Source: Dehalococcoidia bacterium (GTDB lineage Bacteria; Chloroflexota; Dehalococcoidia; Lucifugimonadales; Australimonadaceae). From it: a stretch of 64,000 bases of DNA. A program made the translations under genes and the position numbers. This document shows positions 35,187 through 45,397 of the stretch, piece after piece. The DNA lies in the NCBI GenBank assembly GCA_022820645.1, contig JAJEFD010000009.1, positions 293,651-357,650 on the forward strand, read 5' to 3'. The notes below the pieces were generated by a model. It was not told the origin of the DNA and did not search any database. It saw nothing but the letters and a program-made list of their open reading frames with translations. Each line of letters starts with the position of its first letter. Position 1 is the stretch's first letter.

Positions 35187-37777
35187 GCCAGATCACCTGT
35201 TCCCACTGTGGACGGGAGTTTCCTGCCGCCTTCTGGCGGGCACACGAGCATAACGCCGACCGGGCGCGCTGCGTCGAGCCGGGCTGCACCGAGTTCGCGG
35301 TCGGGTACGCCATCCGGGGCATGAGCCCCCTCTGCGGGACGCATCTTGTGCAACGGCGCCGCCGGGGGCACGAGGTGCGGTTCGTGGACGGCGGCATGTG
35401 CACGGCCTGCGGGGGCTACGGGCAGATCGCGCCCGAGGGGGAGTCCAGCGGCACGTGGGAGCGCTGCCCGATGTGCTGGGGCTCCGGTTACCTGGACGAG
35501 GAGCGGCTCAGCCAGGAGCGCAGCCGAACGGAAGAGGAGCAACTCGCCGAGTACCGGCACCGCTCGGAACTGCGCCGCGAGATAGAGGAGGGCATAGCCC
35601 GCCGCCGCGAGGAGGAGCGGCGTCTCAACGAACGGCGGCGCATGGAGATCGAGCGTGCGAGGCAGTATGAGGAGGCCCGCCTCCGGGCGCTGTCAGGGCA
35701 ACCTCCGGAGAGCGGCCCCGACGACGGAGAAGGCGAAGAGGGCGGGGACGACGGCGGCGGTGGTGACGGCGACGGGGAAGGCGGAAGCGGGCGGCGTCAT
35801 GGGCGCGGACGTTGCTGCACGGTCGCGCTGGTCTTCATGATCGTTGGGCTCGTGGTCGCCGCGGCTGCCGGCGGAGCGGCGGCCGTCTTCTACCTGGGGT
35901 TCGGCGGTGAACTGCCGGGACCGACACCCACGCCGACGCAGCCGGCACCAACCCCGACGCCGACTCCCGTGCCTACCGCGACGCCGACGCTGACGCCTAC
36001 CCCGACGCCAACGGCAACGGCTACTGCGACACCCACGCCGACCCCGACGCCGAGTCCCGTGCCCACGCCAACCCCGACTCCCGTGCCGACGGCCGACCCC
36101 ACGCCCGAGAACACGGCCACGCCGACCCCGGAGCCCATCGACCTCGTGGCGCTCGCCGCGCTGGTGCGTCCGAGCGTGGTGAAGGTGAGCACCGGCGCTG
36201 CCGTCGGCTCCGGCGTCATCGTGGAGGTGGATGACTCAGGCAAGGCGGTCGTCGTGACGAACTTCCACGTCATCGAGGACGACCCCGGCAACGTCCAGGT
36301 GCTCGCCGAGGGCGGCGGGTCGTACGACGCGACGCTGCTGGGCTCGGACGGGACGAAGGACCTCGCTGCGCTGAGCGTCTGCTGTTCGGAGTCGTTCCAG
36401 GCAGTGGAGCTGAGCGCAACGCGCCCGGCGCAGGGGGCCGACGTGTTCACGATGGGCTACCCGCTGGACAGCGACTCGGCGGTGATGACGCGCGGCATCG
36501 TCTCCAGCGTGAACTTCCAGGCGTCGCTGGAGCGGTGGGAGGTGCAGACGGACGCCTCGCTCAACGTGGGCAACAGCGGCGGCGCGCTGTTCACTGCCGA
36601 CGGAGAGGTTGTCGGGATCACCGCGTTCGTCATCCGGGAGTCCGGCACGGGAGTCCCCGTCGAGGGCGTCGGCTTCGCGATAGGCTCGGAGACGGTGCTC
36701 GCAGTGCTGCCCAAGTTGAAGGCGGGCGCGCGGGTGGACGACCCCGGCGCAGGACGGGACACGGTGGTCGATACGCCCGGACCGTTCGGGCCGGTCGAGG
36801 GCTACCTGGGCCATGACGAGGATGAGTTCATCGAAGAGCATGGCGCGGGGCTCCTGCGGAGCGACTTCGTCGCCGCAGCGGAGTTCCACAACCCCTATCC
36901 CGCCGTGATCAGCGGATGGGACTACGGCTTCCTGTTCAGGGACGCGGGACAGAACAACTTCCACGCGGTCATCGTCGAGAACGTCAGCGGGATGTGGTTC
37001 CACTACCTGCGGGACGGCGCCGACGAGGCCCGGCTCCTCGGCAGCGGACAGGCCTCCGGGTTGTGGCTGGGTTCGGAAGGCGTGAACGACCTGCGCCTCG
37101 CCGTCCTGGGAGACGAGGGCTGGCTCTTCCTCAACGGCAGAGCGATCGGGACGCTCGACCTGAGCGTCGGACCGGCGGAAGGCAATATCTCCGTGATCAC
37201 CGGGTATCACGACGGCAACGAGGTGACCGGCCGGTCGACGCGCTTCCGCGAGTTCTCGGTGCACGAGCCTCAGTCCATCGGCAACAGGTCGGGGGTTCTC
37301 GACCATACGGAGGATGGGTTCATCGAGCGGTCGCTCGCCGCGGGCAGCCCGAGCGACTTCATCGCGGTTGCGACGTTCACCAACCCGAACGCGGGCAGCG
37401 CGGGCTGGTGGGACTACGGCTTCACGTTCCGCGGGTCAGGGCCGGACAGCTACCACGGCGTTTACGTCAGCAGCAACAGGGAGTGGAGCCACTTCCTCCG
37501 GGGAGGAGGAAGCGGGACCGCATCCGGCAGGTCGGGCAGGGTGCTCAACCTGAACACCAGGGAGGATGCGCAGAATACGCTGATGCTCGTGGTGGTCGGC
37601 GAAACGGGTCTGCTCTACGTGAACGGGGAGCAGGTGCCGGCGCTGGACCTTGAGGATGGCGCGCCGCACGGGAGCGTCGGCATCGGCTCGGGGTTCTTCG
37701 ACGGCGACAGACTGCCGGGGCAGCAGACGCCGTACAACGACTTCCGGGTGTGGTCGCTCGATCCACCCTCACCCTAA
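35168..37777 (+). CDS. Zinc-ribbon/coiled-coil transmembrane HtrA-like protease
   Basis: The 869-residue paralogue of the preceding protease has an added cytoplasmic region. It begins with CSHCG and CVEPGC (residues about 11-40), then two DnaJ-like CxxCxGxG motifs ([16 protein letters not shown]), an Arg/Glu coiled coil at about 115-175 and an acidic Gly stretch. One membrane helix (about 220-245), a Pro-Thr linker and a protease with triad H367, D398 and S470 ([10 protein letters not shown]) follow. Two C-terminal repeat units resemble those of the paralogue. The layout suggests a sensor linking outside proteolysis to an inside zinc domain (inference). The stop codon lies inside a dispersed repeat. 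Confidence 0.83.
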   Translation: MTSSGDRQITCSHCGREFPAAFWRAHEHNADRARCVEPGCTEFAVGYAIRGMSPLCGTHLVQRRRRGHEVRFVDGGMCTACGGYGQIAPEGESSGTWERCPMCWGSGYLDEERLSQERSRTEEEQLAEYRHRSELRREIEEGIARRREEERRLNERRRMEIERARQYEEARLRALSGQPPESGPDDGEGEEGGDDGGGGDGDGEGGSGRRHGRGRCCTVALVFMIVGLVVAAAAGGAAAVFYLGFGGELPGPTPTPTQPAPTPTPTPVPTATPTLTPTPTPTATATATPTPTPTPSPVPTPTPTPVPTADPTPENTATPTPEPIDLVALAALVRPSVVKVSTGAAVGSGVIVEVDDSGKAVVVTNFHVIEDDPGNVQVLAEGGGSYDATLLGSDGTKDLAALSVCCSESFQAVELSATRPAQGADVFTMGYPLDSDSAVMTRGIVSSVNFQASLERWEVQTDASLNVGNSGGALFTADGEVVGITAFVIRESGTGVPVEGVGFAIGSETVLAVLPKLKAGARVDDPGAGRDTVVDTPGPFGPVEGYLGHDEDEFIEEHGAGLLRSDFVAAAEFHNPYPAVISGWDYGFLFRDAGQNNFHAVIVENVSGMWFHYLRDGADEARLLGSGQASGLWLGSEGVNDLRLAVLGDEGWLFLNGRAIGTLDLSVGPAEGNISVITGYHDGNEVTGRSTRFREFSVHEPQSIGNRSGVLDHTEDGFIERSLAAGSPSDFIAVATFTNPNAGSAGWWDYGFTFRGSGPDSYHGVYVSSNREWSHFLRGGGSGTASGRSGRVLNLNTREDAQNTLMLVVVGETGLLYVNGEQVPALDLEDGAPHGSVGIGSGFFDGDRLPGQQTPYNDFRVWSLDPPSP

Positions 37778-37800
37778 CCCTCTCCCTCAGGGAGAGGGGA
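37765..37800 (+). repeat. Dispersed CCCTCTCCC/GGGAGAGGG repeat
   Basis: CCCTCACCCTAACCCTCTCCCT followed by CAGGGAGAGGGG is the same type as the copies at 4281 and 53525. It overlaps the last codons and TAA stop of the protease gene. Confidence 0.75.
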
Positions 37801-37818
37801 TCGAACGTTCCAATTTGA

Positions 37819-37844
37819 AAGCGCCCCGTTCAAGCGGGGCGCTT
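37819..37844. terminator. Bidirectional terminator-like hairpin
   Basis: AAGCGCCCCG (37819-37828) and CGGGGCGCTT (37835-37844) form a 10-bp stem between convergent genes. On the minus strand it is followed by a T-rich stretch, fitting termination of the Fe-S protein gene. Confidence 0.65.
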
Positions 37845-37872
37845 CCGTTCATGCCTGTTTCGGTGGGGTGGG

Positions 37873-38286
37873 CTAGTGGCCGCCGCAACCGCATCCGCCG
37901 GAGCCGCATCCGCAACCGCCGCTCCCACAGCCGCAGCCCTCGCCGGCGGCGATGTTCGGGTTCTCGATCACGAAGCCGCTGCGCATCAGCCCTTCGGAGT
38001 AGTCGATGGACGCTCCCTGCAGGAGCGGGGCGCTGTCCTCGTCGGCGATGACGCGGATGCCGGACTCGTACAGGACGAGGTCGTCCTCTGCGAGGGTGTC
38101 CTCGAGCGAGAGCATGTACTGCGCGCCGTGCCCGTTAGGGACGACGATGACGCGCAACATGGCCTCGGGCTGCCCTTCCTCGGCAAGAACCTCGGCCAGT
38201 TTCTCCGCCGCGAGGTCGGTCACGGTGATGGCGGGCTCGCCGGTCTCCGTGCCTGCCGCGCCAGTGTTGGGGATGGTGTTCGTCAT
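37873..38286 (-). CDS. A-type iron-sulfur carrier-like protein with Cys-Gly-rich tail
   Basis: The 137-residue protein has the HesB/IscA/ErpA fold (ITVTDLAAEKLAEVL start, LYESGIRVIADEDSAPLLQGASIDY middle). The first conserved cysteine of the family is replaced by histidine, H53 in VPNGHGAQY. The usual C-terminal CxC is C118/C120 and is extended by two further CGC units (C125/C127 and C132/C134) with Gly and Ser. It may bind Fe-S or another metal with a changed ligand set. The start ATG at 38286 has GGAG upstream. Confidence 0.78.
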   Translation of the reverse strand: MTNTIPNTGAAGTETGEPAITVTDLAAEKLAEVLAEEGQPEAMLRVIVVPNGHGAQYMLSLEDTLAEDDLVLYESGIRVIADEDSAPLLQGASIDYSEGLMRSGFVIENPNIAAGEGCGCGSGGCGCGSGGCGCGGH

Positions 38287-38371
38287 GCTGTCGCTCCTTT
38301 GACGGACTTCTTCCGTGCAAGGCTAGCAGCGCCCTGCTCGCGGGTCAAGGCGGGTGGGGCGCGCAGGGAGG

Positions 38372-38545
38372 TTACTCCCGGCGGAGGCGCGAGGCGAGCC
38401 AGACGTACCAGCTGAGCGCCCACGCCGCTGCCAGCGCAAGCGCCTCCCACGCGAGCCCGGCGTAGCTCGACGCGAGCAACGGGCCAAGCGGCAGCACGCC
38501 CAGCGCCGCGAAGACGGTACCCAGTTCGGACAGCGTTCTCTTCAT
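38372..38545 (-). CDS. Small membrane protein
   Basis: This 57-residue protein has two hydrophobic stretches, about residues 8-27 and 30-50 (WEALALAAAWALSWYVWLA), and a basic end. Its ATG overlaps the TGA of the upstream zinc-ribbon gene by one base, implying translational coupling. The function is unknown; the coupling is the main support for it being real. Confidence 0.55.
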   Translation of the reverse strand: MKRTLSELGTVFAALGVLPLGPLLASSYAGLAWEALALAAAWALSWYVWLASRLRRE

Positions 38546-38772
38546 CAGACGGCCTCCTGCCTTCGCACCGGGAAGGATGCGGAACGCGCGCCGACCGGCC
38601 GTTGGGGCACGGCGCGGGACGCGCGGATGCGCCCCTGCTCGCACCACGTGTGCCGGCAGAACGGGCACATGAAGATCGGATGCCCCTCTTCGGGGAGGCT
38701 GGTCAACTCCCGCATCCCGCGCGCCGCACAACGGGGACAACGCACCTGCTTATGGACGGTCGGCTCTGCCAT
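38545..38772 (-). CDS. Small zinc-ribbon protein
   Basis: The 75-residue protein has two cysteine pairs, CPRC near residue 12 and CPFC near residue 36, a zinc-ribbon arrangement, followed by HTWC and a basic tail. It has no recognised family beyond that. AGGAGG-like sequence lies upstream of the ATG at 38772. It is coupled to the membrane protein gene that follows. Confidence 0.6.
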   Translation of the reverse strand: MAEPTVHKQVRCPRCAARGMRELTSLPEEGHPIFMCPFCRHTWCEQGRIRASRAVPQRPVGARSASFPVRRQEAV

Positions 38773-38864
38773 CGGTCGCTCCTCCTGTCTGACGCTCCAG
38801 CGTCATAACGATGTTTCTCCTATGACATGATGACGCAGGACATGTCGGGCGCGCAACGGGGCGG

Positions 38865-38893
38865 TGTCACAGACCGTGATTGTTATGTACAAT
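38865..38893 (+). promoter_or_regulatory. TGTCACA motif and leaderless -10 of the XRE regulator
   Basis: TGTCACA at 38865-38871 is the inverse of the recurring TGTGACA motif. TACAAT (38888-38893) ends exactly six bases before the ATG at 38900, and there is no Shine-Dalgarno. Confidence 0.45.
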
Positions 38894-38899
38894 CAGACC

Positions 38900-39271
38900 A
38901 TGACGACGCAACAGCCTGGCGACACGCTCGCCGCATATATCAGACGCTGGCTCACGGAGCGTGAGGTCTCGCAGTTGGCGCTCGCGCGCCGCGCGGGGGT
39001 GCCCCACGCCTCCCTGAGCGTCCTGTTCAACCACGGGACGGTCCCGATGCCCTCGACGCTGCGGAAGGTCGCGGAGGCGATGGGCGTGCCGCTGGGACGC
39101 CTGCTCGTGCTCGCGGGGCACCTGAACGAGGAAGAGTACGAGACTCCCATCAAGGAGTCGGACCTCGCACGGCTCTACGAGGTCGGCGACCTCGACGCCG
39201 ACGAGTGGGAGCAGGTGCGGGACTTCGCGCGCTACGTACGGAGCAAGCGCAAGCCGCGTCCGCTGACGTAG
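38900..39271 (+). CDS. XRE-family helix-turn-helix regulator
   Basis: The 123-residue protein has a Cro/CI-type helix-turn-helix at about residues 10-65 (SQLALARRAGVPHASLSVLFN). An acidic C-terminal helix region follows (SDLARLYEVGDLDADEWEQV). The start at 38900 is favoured over an earlier one at 38864, which would include its own -10. A metallopeptidase-like gene of the ImmA group lies 180 bp downstream, a pairing seen in phage and conjugative-element repressor/antirepressor systems. Confidence 0.8.
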   Translation: MTTQQPGDTLAAYIRRWLTEREVSQLALARRAGVPHASLSVLFNHGTVPMPSTLRKVAEAMGVPLGRLLVLAGHLNEEEYETPIKESDLARLYEVGDLDADEWEQVRDFARYVRSKRKPRPLT

Positions 39272-39452
39272 AGCAAGCGCTTCTCTCCGCTGGCGCGAAG
39301 GGCACCCACAAGGGGCGCCCCTACACCCGATCTCCTGCTCAGAGGTCCCTCGACTCTGTTCGTAATGGCGCGGCAATGCTGACACGCGCCCGTCGCGGGA
39401 TGCGATGCCGGGTTGCGAGAATGAGCGCATCCCCCGCGCAGGAGGAGTTGTC

Positions 39453-39893
39453 ATGCGCGCATTCCGACTGGGGCGCGACTTTGCGGAGCGCTACGCTATC
39501 CAACCCGGCGGCGATCTGACCCCGGTGCTGCAGGGACTCGGCCTCGAGGTCGAGCCGTGGCGGTTCCGCGGGCGTCTGCGCGAGGTGATCTTCGAGGGCG
39601 CCATCGGCATCGACGAGTCGCTGCCGGAGAACTGGCAGCGGTGGCTGACGGCGCACGCCATCGGCCATCACGCGCTGCACACCGGCACGAGCCTCTACCT
39701 GGCGTCGTGGCAGTGGGTGAACCGCGTGAAGGCGGAGCGGCAGGCGGAGGAGTTCGCCGCCGGACTGCTGCTGCCGCCGCAGGCGATGAACGGCGTCGGC
39801 GAGGTCCGGCTGGCCGCGCGGTGCGGCGTCCCGCGCGAGAAGGCGCGCTGGGCGTTGGAGAAGTTCGGGCCGGCCGGGGACTACGAGCGGTAG
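39453..39893 (+). CDS. ImmA/IrrE-like (M78) protein with altered active site
   Basis: The 146-residue protein resembles M78 metallopeptidases that cleave repressors. The zinc motif expected as HExxH reads H68-A-I-G-H72 (TAHAIGHHALH), so the catalytic Glu is Ala, while the downstream QAEEFAAGLLLP glutamate is kept. It may bind zinc and its partner without cleaving. GGAGGAG precedes the ATG at 39453. The 3' end overlaps the convergent amidohydrolase gene by 13 bases. Confidence 0.72.
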   Translation: MRAFRLGRDFAERYAIQPGGDLTPVLQGLGLEVEPWRFRGRLREVIFEGAIGIDESLPENWQRWLTAHAIGHHALHTGTSLYLASWQWVNRVKAERQAEEFAAGLLLPPQAMNGVGEVRLAARCGVPREKARWALEKFGPAGDYER

Positions 39894-40936
39894 TAGAAGC
39901 GGTTGGCGGCCTCGTAGAGAACGCCGCGCCGCTGGGCGTCGGTGAGGTCCTCGCGGGTGCGCATGTGCTGGAGCGAGCCGGGGTAGTCCGAGTCCCAGTG
40001 CGGGTAGTCCGACGCGTACATCACCACGTCGTCGCCGACGAGGTCGAGCACCTGCCCGAGCATGCGCTCGTTCGGCTCGCAGCCGACGAAGACGTTGCCG
40101 CCCTTGTGGACGAACGTGCTCGGGGCGCGCGTGAGGAGCGGGGCCTCGGCTGCGCCGCGCGACTCGTACTCCTCGTCCATGCGGTCGAGCCACCAGGGGA
40201 GCCAGGTTGCGCCCGCTTCCAGGAAGCCGAAGTTGACCTCCGGGAAGCGCTCGAAGACGCCCTCGAACATCATGCTCGTGAACTGCCGGATGATGCCGTA
40301 CGGGTGTGCGACGGAGTGCGCCTGGATGAACGTGGGGAAGATCTCCGCGCCGGGTGCGAACGGCGAGCCGGAGGCGTGCACCGCTACCGGAAGGCGCGCC
40401 TCCCGCGCGGCTTCGTAGACGACGTTGTACTGGGCGTTGCCGAGGAGGTGCGTGCCGTCCGCAGGGAACATGACGCCCGCGTGGCCGAGTCCGGCGGCGC
40501 GGCGCAGCTCGGCCGCTGCGGCCGCGGGGTCGAGCGTCGGGAGCAGGGCCACGCCGAGGATGCGTCCGCCGCAATGGGGGTAGAACGTCTCGGCGAGCCA
40601 GTCGTTGTAGGCGCGGCAGAGGGTGGCCTGGTAGGCGGGGTCCCTCACGTAGCCGGCGTAGAGGCCGAGCGTGGGGTAGACCGCCGACCACTCCAGCGGG
40701 CCGCGGTCCAGCGCGGCGAGCCAGTCCTCGGCGGAGTAGGCGCGTCCGCCGACCCGGCTTGCGCCGAGACTGCGCGGCATGCCGTCCAGCGGGGTGAGCG
40801 GCTCGATGGGCATCACGTCAGGGGAGGCATTGCTGCCGACGCGGTACCCGCGGTACGGCTCGTCGAGGAGTTCGGCGATCCGCTTTGCGTTCTCCAGAAC
40901 GTGGCCGTCGCCGTCGGCGGCCGGCATGTTATTCAT
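39881..40936 (-). CDS. Amidohydrolase-2 family metal-dependent hydrolase/decarboxylase
   Basis: The 351-residue TIM-barrel protein has an N-terminal ADGDGHV metal motif, VAVHASGSP in the middle and late YASDYPHWDSDYPGS, the usual order in the ACMSD/amidohydrolase-2 group that includes aromatic decarboxylases. AGGAG lies eight bases before the ATG at 40936; a longer reading to 41101 runs into the upstream gene and is rejected. Substrate unknown. Confidence 0.82.
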   Translation of the reverse strand: MNNMPAADGDGHVLENAKRIAELLDEPYRGYRVGSNASPDVMPIEPLTPLDGMPRSLGASRVGGRAYSAEDWLAALDRGPLEWSAVYPTLGLYAGYVRDPAYQATLCRAYNDWLAETFYPHCGGRILGVALLPTLDPAAAAAELRRAAGLGHAGVMFPADGTHLLGNAQYNVVYEAAREARLPVAVHASGSPFAPGAEIFPTFIQAHSVAHPYGIIRQFTSMMFEGVFERFPEVNFGFLEAGATWLPWWLDRMDEEYESRGAAEAPLLTRAPSTFVHKGGNVFVGCEPNERMLGQVLDLVGDDVVMYASDYPHWDSDYPGSLQHMRTREDLTDAQRRGVLYEAANRFYYRS

Positions 40937-40980
40937 CGCTACGTCTCCTGCGACCGCGCCGCGGCCAGCTCCTCCAACGG

Positions 40981-41658
40981 TCAGACGAAGTCGTCGTCCG
41001 GCAGGCCTGCCGCGCTGGCCTGTGCGGAAGCAACGGCCGACTCGATCACGAGTTCGTCGACGAGTTCGTTGAGCTTGTCCTCGTCCAGGATGCCGCTCCA
41101 CTTCCGCATGAGGCTGCCGTCCGACGCGATGAAGAACGTGGTCGGCATGCTGAAGACCTCGAAACCGCGCACGACCGTGTCGTCGAACGTGGTGCCCGCG
41201 GGGAAGGAGACGCCGAGCTCGGCAAGGAGCGCCTGTCCTTCCTCGCGCGTGCCGAGGAACTGCTGCGGGCCGATGTCGATGCCGAGGATGGTGACCTCGT
41301 CGCTTCGTTCGTGGTGGACGCGCTCGAACTCCGGCAGCTCGGCTCGGCAGGGCGGGCAGAGCGCGGCCCAGAAGTTCAGCACCACGGGCTTGCCCTGGCC
41401 CACGACCGCCGACAGCGTCGTGTCCTCGCCTCCGAGCGCGTCCAGCCCCTGGTAGGCGCTGATCTCGAGGTCCGGCAGCTCCAGCATCACGGAGGAGGGA
41501 GCGTCGGGCATTCCCGGGGCATCGCTCGCTGCCGGCGGCACGGGGGTGGGCGTGGGCTCAGGCGTGGGCTCTGCGCCGCCGCTGCATGCCGCGAGCACAA
41601 GCAGCGCCGCCATCGCGGCGGCTGCCAGCAACGCGCGTTTCGCTAGCGAACCGTTCAT
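40981..41658 (-). CDS. TlpA/ResA-like thioredoxin-fold lipoprotein
   Basis: The 225-residue lipoprotein has a signal ending LVLAAC, a short Pro-Thr linker (TPEPTPTPVPP) and a thioredoxin domain with VVLNFWAALCPPCRAELPEF. The redox pair is CPPC, with Leu in place of the usual Trp before it. MPTTFFI gives the cis-proline. It would reduce disulfides or support cytochrome c maturation outside the membrane. The ATG at 41658 is preceded by TATCCT (minus strand, 41665-41670) with a six-base gap, suggesting a leaderless mRNA. Confidence 0.85.
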   Translation of the reverse strand: MNGSLAKRALLAAAAMAALLVLAACSGGAEPTPEPTPTPVPPAASDAPGMPDAPSSVMLELPDLEISAYQGLDALGGEDTTLSAVVGQGKPVVLNFWAALCPPCRAELPEFERVHHERSDEVTILGIDIGPQQFLGTREEGQALLAELGVSFPAGTTFDDTVVRGFEVFSMPTTFFIASDGSLMRKWSGILDEDKLNELVDELVIESAVASAQASAAGLPDDDFV

Positions 41659-41767
41659 ACACACAGGATAACGGATTTCGGAGGGAGGATGGATTCATTA
41701 TCGATGGACAGGATGGGGTGGATGGGAGAGTGTTGCTATAGTGTGCAGCCCAATGGAGGTGCTGCGC

Positions 41768-42292
41768 ATGGCTGAGCAGATCTTTGTGAGGAAGGGCATC
41801 GGAGCCATTGCTGCCCTGCCGGTCAAGAACCTGCCCCTGCGAACACGGACAAGCGTAACGGAGGGATTCTATGGCTGGCTTCCCAGGGAACCCGTACGCG
41901 CGGCCGCGAAGCACCTTCTCGACGTTGCCCGTGAGAGTGGAGCGAAGGTCGTCCGGCGTGGGGAGGGACTGTCGATACAGGTAGACGTGCCGAAGGAGAT
42001 ATGGAATACCCCTGTAGCGGTTGCATGGTTCTTCCCGGAGCCGGGCAGGGTCTACCGGGCGGGGCTCCGCGACTTCTCATTCGGCTCTGCATACCCCGAC
42101 TATCACAACGAACGGCTGAACGACGTCATGAGCAGGTGGGCCGGCTATTTCTCCTTCGGAGAGGAGATCGCGTTCGACGGCGAGAACGGCGGGGGGCGGA
42201 CGCTCACTCATGACCAGGTCGTGGAGCACCAGGACGCCCTGGCGAGCGGCCTCGCGTCCGTAACCGCCGGGCTGCGGAGACTACGGGAGTGA
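41768..42292 (+). CDS. Conserved-looking protein of unknown function
   Basis: The 174-residue protein shows no recognised motif, signal or membrane segment. It has a mixed alpha/beta pattern with an aromatic-rich middle (VAWFFPEPGRVYRAGLRDFSFGSA in part) and an Asp/Glu- and Gly-rich late loop. GGAGGT precedes the ATG at 41768, and TATAGT (41737-41742) is a plausible -10. It ends against a terminator shared with groEL. Confidence 0.6.
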   Translation: MAEQIFVRKGIGAIAALPVKNLPLRTRTSVTEGFYGWLPREPVRAAAKHLLDVARESGAKVVRRGEGLSIQVDVPKEIWNTPVAVAWFFPEPGRVYRAGLRDFSFGSAYPDYHNERLNDVMSRWAGYFSFGEEIAFDGENGGGRTLTHDQVVEHQDALASGLASVTAGLRRLRE

Positions 42293-42317
42293 GCAGGCTG
42301 TCTCCCCCGCTGAAGCA

Positions 42318-42347
42318 AAGAAGCCCCTGCGAGCGCAGGGGCTTCTT
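42318..42347. terminator. Bidirectional rho-independent-like terminator
   Basis: AAGAAGCCCCTGC (42318-42330) and GCAGGGGCTTCTT (42335-42347) form a perfect 13-bp stem with a 4-nt loop. It lies between the convergent gene ending at 42292 and groEL ending at 42372. Confidence 0.85.
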
Positions 42348-42371
42348 CACGCGAGCCGTGTTGGCGTTGGA

Positions 42372-44338
<1,967 letters not shown>

Positions 44339-44397
44339 GATTACCTCCTTCTCGGCATTCAGCGGGTGCATCTGCTAGCACTCGCTTTAATCGTCTG

Positions 44398-44424
44398 TTA
44401 GCAGTCGGATAGTCTGACTGCTAA
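44398..44424. promoter_or_regulatory. CIRCE-type HrcA operator
   Basis: TTAGCAGTC (44398-44406), a nine-base spacer, and GACTGCTAA (44416-44424) give the 9-9-9 inverted repeat of CIRCE, differing from the consensus TTAGCACTC at one position in each arm, symmetrically. It lies just downstream of the groESL -10, where HrcA would block transcription. A further TAGCACTCG half-site is near 44376. Confidence 0.9.
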
Positions 44425-44434
44425 TCCGCCGCGC

Positions 44435-44464
44435 ATCGTACGGGTAACCGGCTGGGGCTGTCAA
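44435..44464 (-). promoter_or_regulatory. groESL sigma-70 promoter
   Basis: On the minus strand, TTGACA (44459-44464) and TACGAT (44435-44440) are separated by 18 bases. The expected start near 44428 puts CIRCE inside the first 30 transcribed bases. Confidence 0.85.
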
Positions 44465-44492
44465 GAGGTGCGTGGCTGGTGGGCAATAATCC

Positions 44493-44521
44493 TTGACAGT
44501 ATTCCTTGGACGGAATAGATT
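44493..44521 (+). promoter_or_regulatory. higBA promoter
   Basis: TTGACA (44493-44498), a 17-base spacer and TAGATT (44516-44521) form a near-consensus sigma-70 promoter. The GTG of higB starts seven bases after the -10, so the mRNA is probably leaderless. It is back to back with the groESL promoter. Confidence 0.8.
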
Positions 44522-44528
44522 GGATGTT

Positions 44529-44888
44529 GTGGAATGGAGCGTAGAGTACACAGACGAGTTCGGCGAGTGGTGGCAGACGCTCGCAGTGGAAGAACAGGAG
44601 GACCTGACTGCCGGGGTTGAGTTGCTCGAGGAGCGCGGGCCTCATCTGGGTTATCCGTATTCCTCCGGCATCCTAGGGTCGCGTCATGGTCACATGCGGG
44701 AACTACGGGTACAGAGCGGTGGCCGGCCACTCCGGGTCTTCTATGCTTTCGACCCGCTGCGGTCAGCTATCCTCTTGATAGGCGGGGACAAGACCGGCGA
44801 CTCCCAGTTCTACGAACGCTACATACCGATAGCCGACAGACTCTACGATGAGCACCTGCAGGAACTGAGGAAGGAAGGGTTGACCTGA
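44529..44888 (+). CDS. higB: RelE/HigB-type toxin
   Basis: The 119-residue protein, starting with GTG at 44529 (MEWSVEYTDEFGEWW), has the Gp49/HigB family pattern: LLEERGPHLGYPYSS, GSRHGHMRELRVQ, RVFYAFDPLRSAILLIGGDKTGD and a C-terminal basic/acidic helix. Such toxins cut mRNA on the ribosome. An earlier TTG at 44493 lies in the -35 and is rejected. The gene overlaps the antitoxin start (ATGA). Confidence 0.88.
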   Translation: MEWSVEYTDEFGEWWQTLAVEEQEDLTAGVELLEERGPHLGYPYSSGILGSRHGHMRELRVQSGGRPLRVFYAFDPLRSAILLIGGDKTGDSQFYERYIPIADRLYDEHLQELRKEGLT

Positions 44889-45238
44889 TGAGCGGACATC
44901 GCCCCTTCAGCGAACTGACCGAGCACTTCACACCTGAGCAGCGGCAGCGCATTGAGAAGAAGAAGGCCGAGATGCGCGCTGAGATGGCGTTGCACGAGGT
45001 GCGCAATGCCCGGGCATTGACACAGCAAGCCATAGCGGAGGCTCTACACGTCAAGCAACCGGCAGTCGCCAAGCTTGAGCGACGCGCCGATATGTATGTC
45101 TCTAACCTTCGCTCCTACATTGAGGCGGTCGGTGGGCATCTGAGGATAGTGGCAGAATTCCCTGATTGTCAGGTGGCGATAACGAATTTCGCCCAGGCAG
45201 GGGACGAGGGCAACCCTCCCCTGAGGGGTGAGACATGA
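44888..45238 (+). CDS. higA: XRE-family antitoxin (HigA-like)
   Basis: The 116-residue protein has a helical N-terminus and a helix-turn-helix at about residues 40-75 (LTQQAIAEALHVKQPAVAKLERR). YIEAVGGHLRIVAEFPD, typical of antitoxins of this pair type, follows. It overlaps the toxin stop by one base (ATGA), so translation is coupled. It would bind the toxin and repress the shared promoter. Confidence 0.88.
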   Translation: MSGHRPFSELTEHFTPEQRQRIEKKKAEMRAEMALHEVRNARALTQQAIAEALHVKQPAVAKLERRADMYVSNLRSYIEAVGGHLRIVAEFPDCQVAITNFAQAGDEGNPPLRGET

Positions 45239-45397
45239 CGGTGAAGAACGGCATGCGCCCGGTGCTTCGGCACCACGCCGCAGTTCTGGATGAACCTGCA
45301 GCAGACCTTCGAGTTGCGCACCGCAGAGGAGACCTCCGGTGCGGAGGTAGCCGCGACCGTGCAGCCCCGTCTGCCGTAGCCTGTCGAGCCGCCACGC

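Noticed and set aside
33098..36450. Minus-strand proteins rich in VGVGVG repeats, also near 48402 and 50472
   Set aside because: These are antisense readings of the Pro-Thr linker DNA and not genes.
44493..44528. Earlier TTG start for the HigB toxin
   Set aside because: It lies in the -35 hexamer of a near-consensus promoter; the GTG at 44529 gives the family-typical MEW start.
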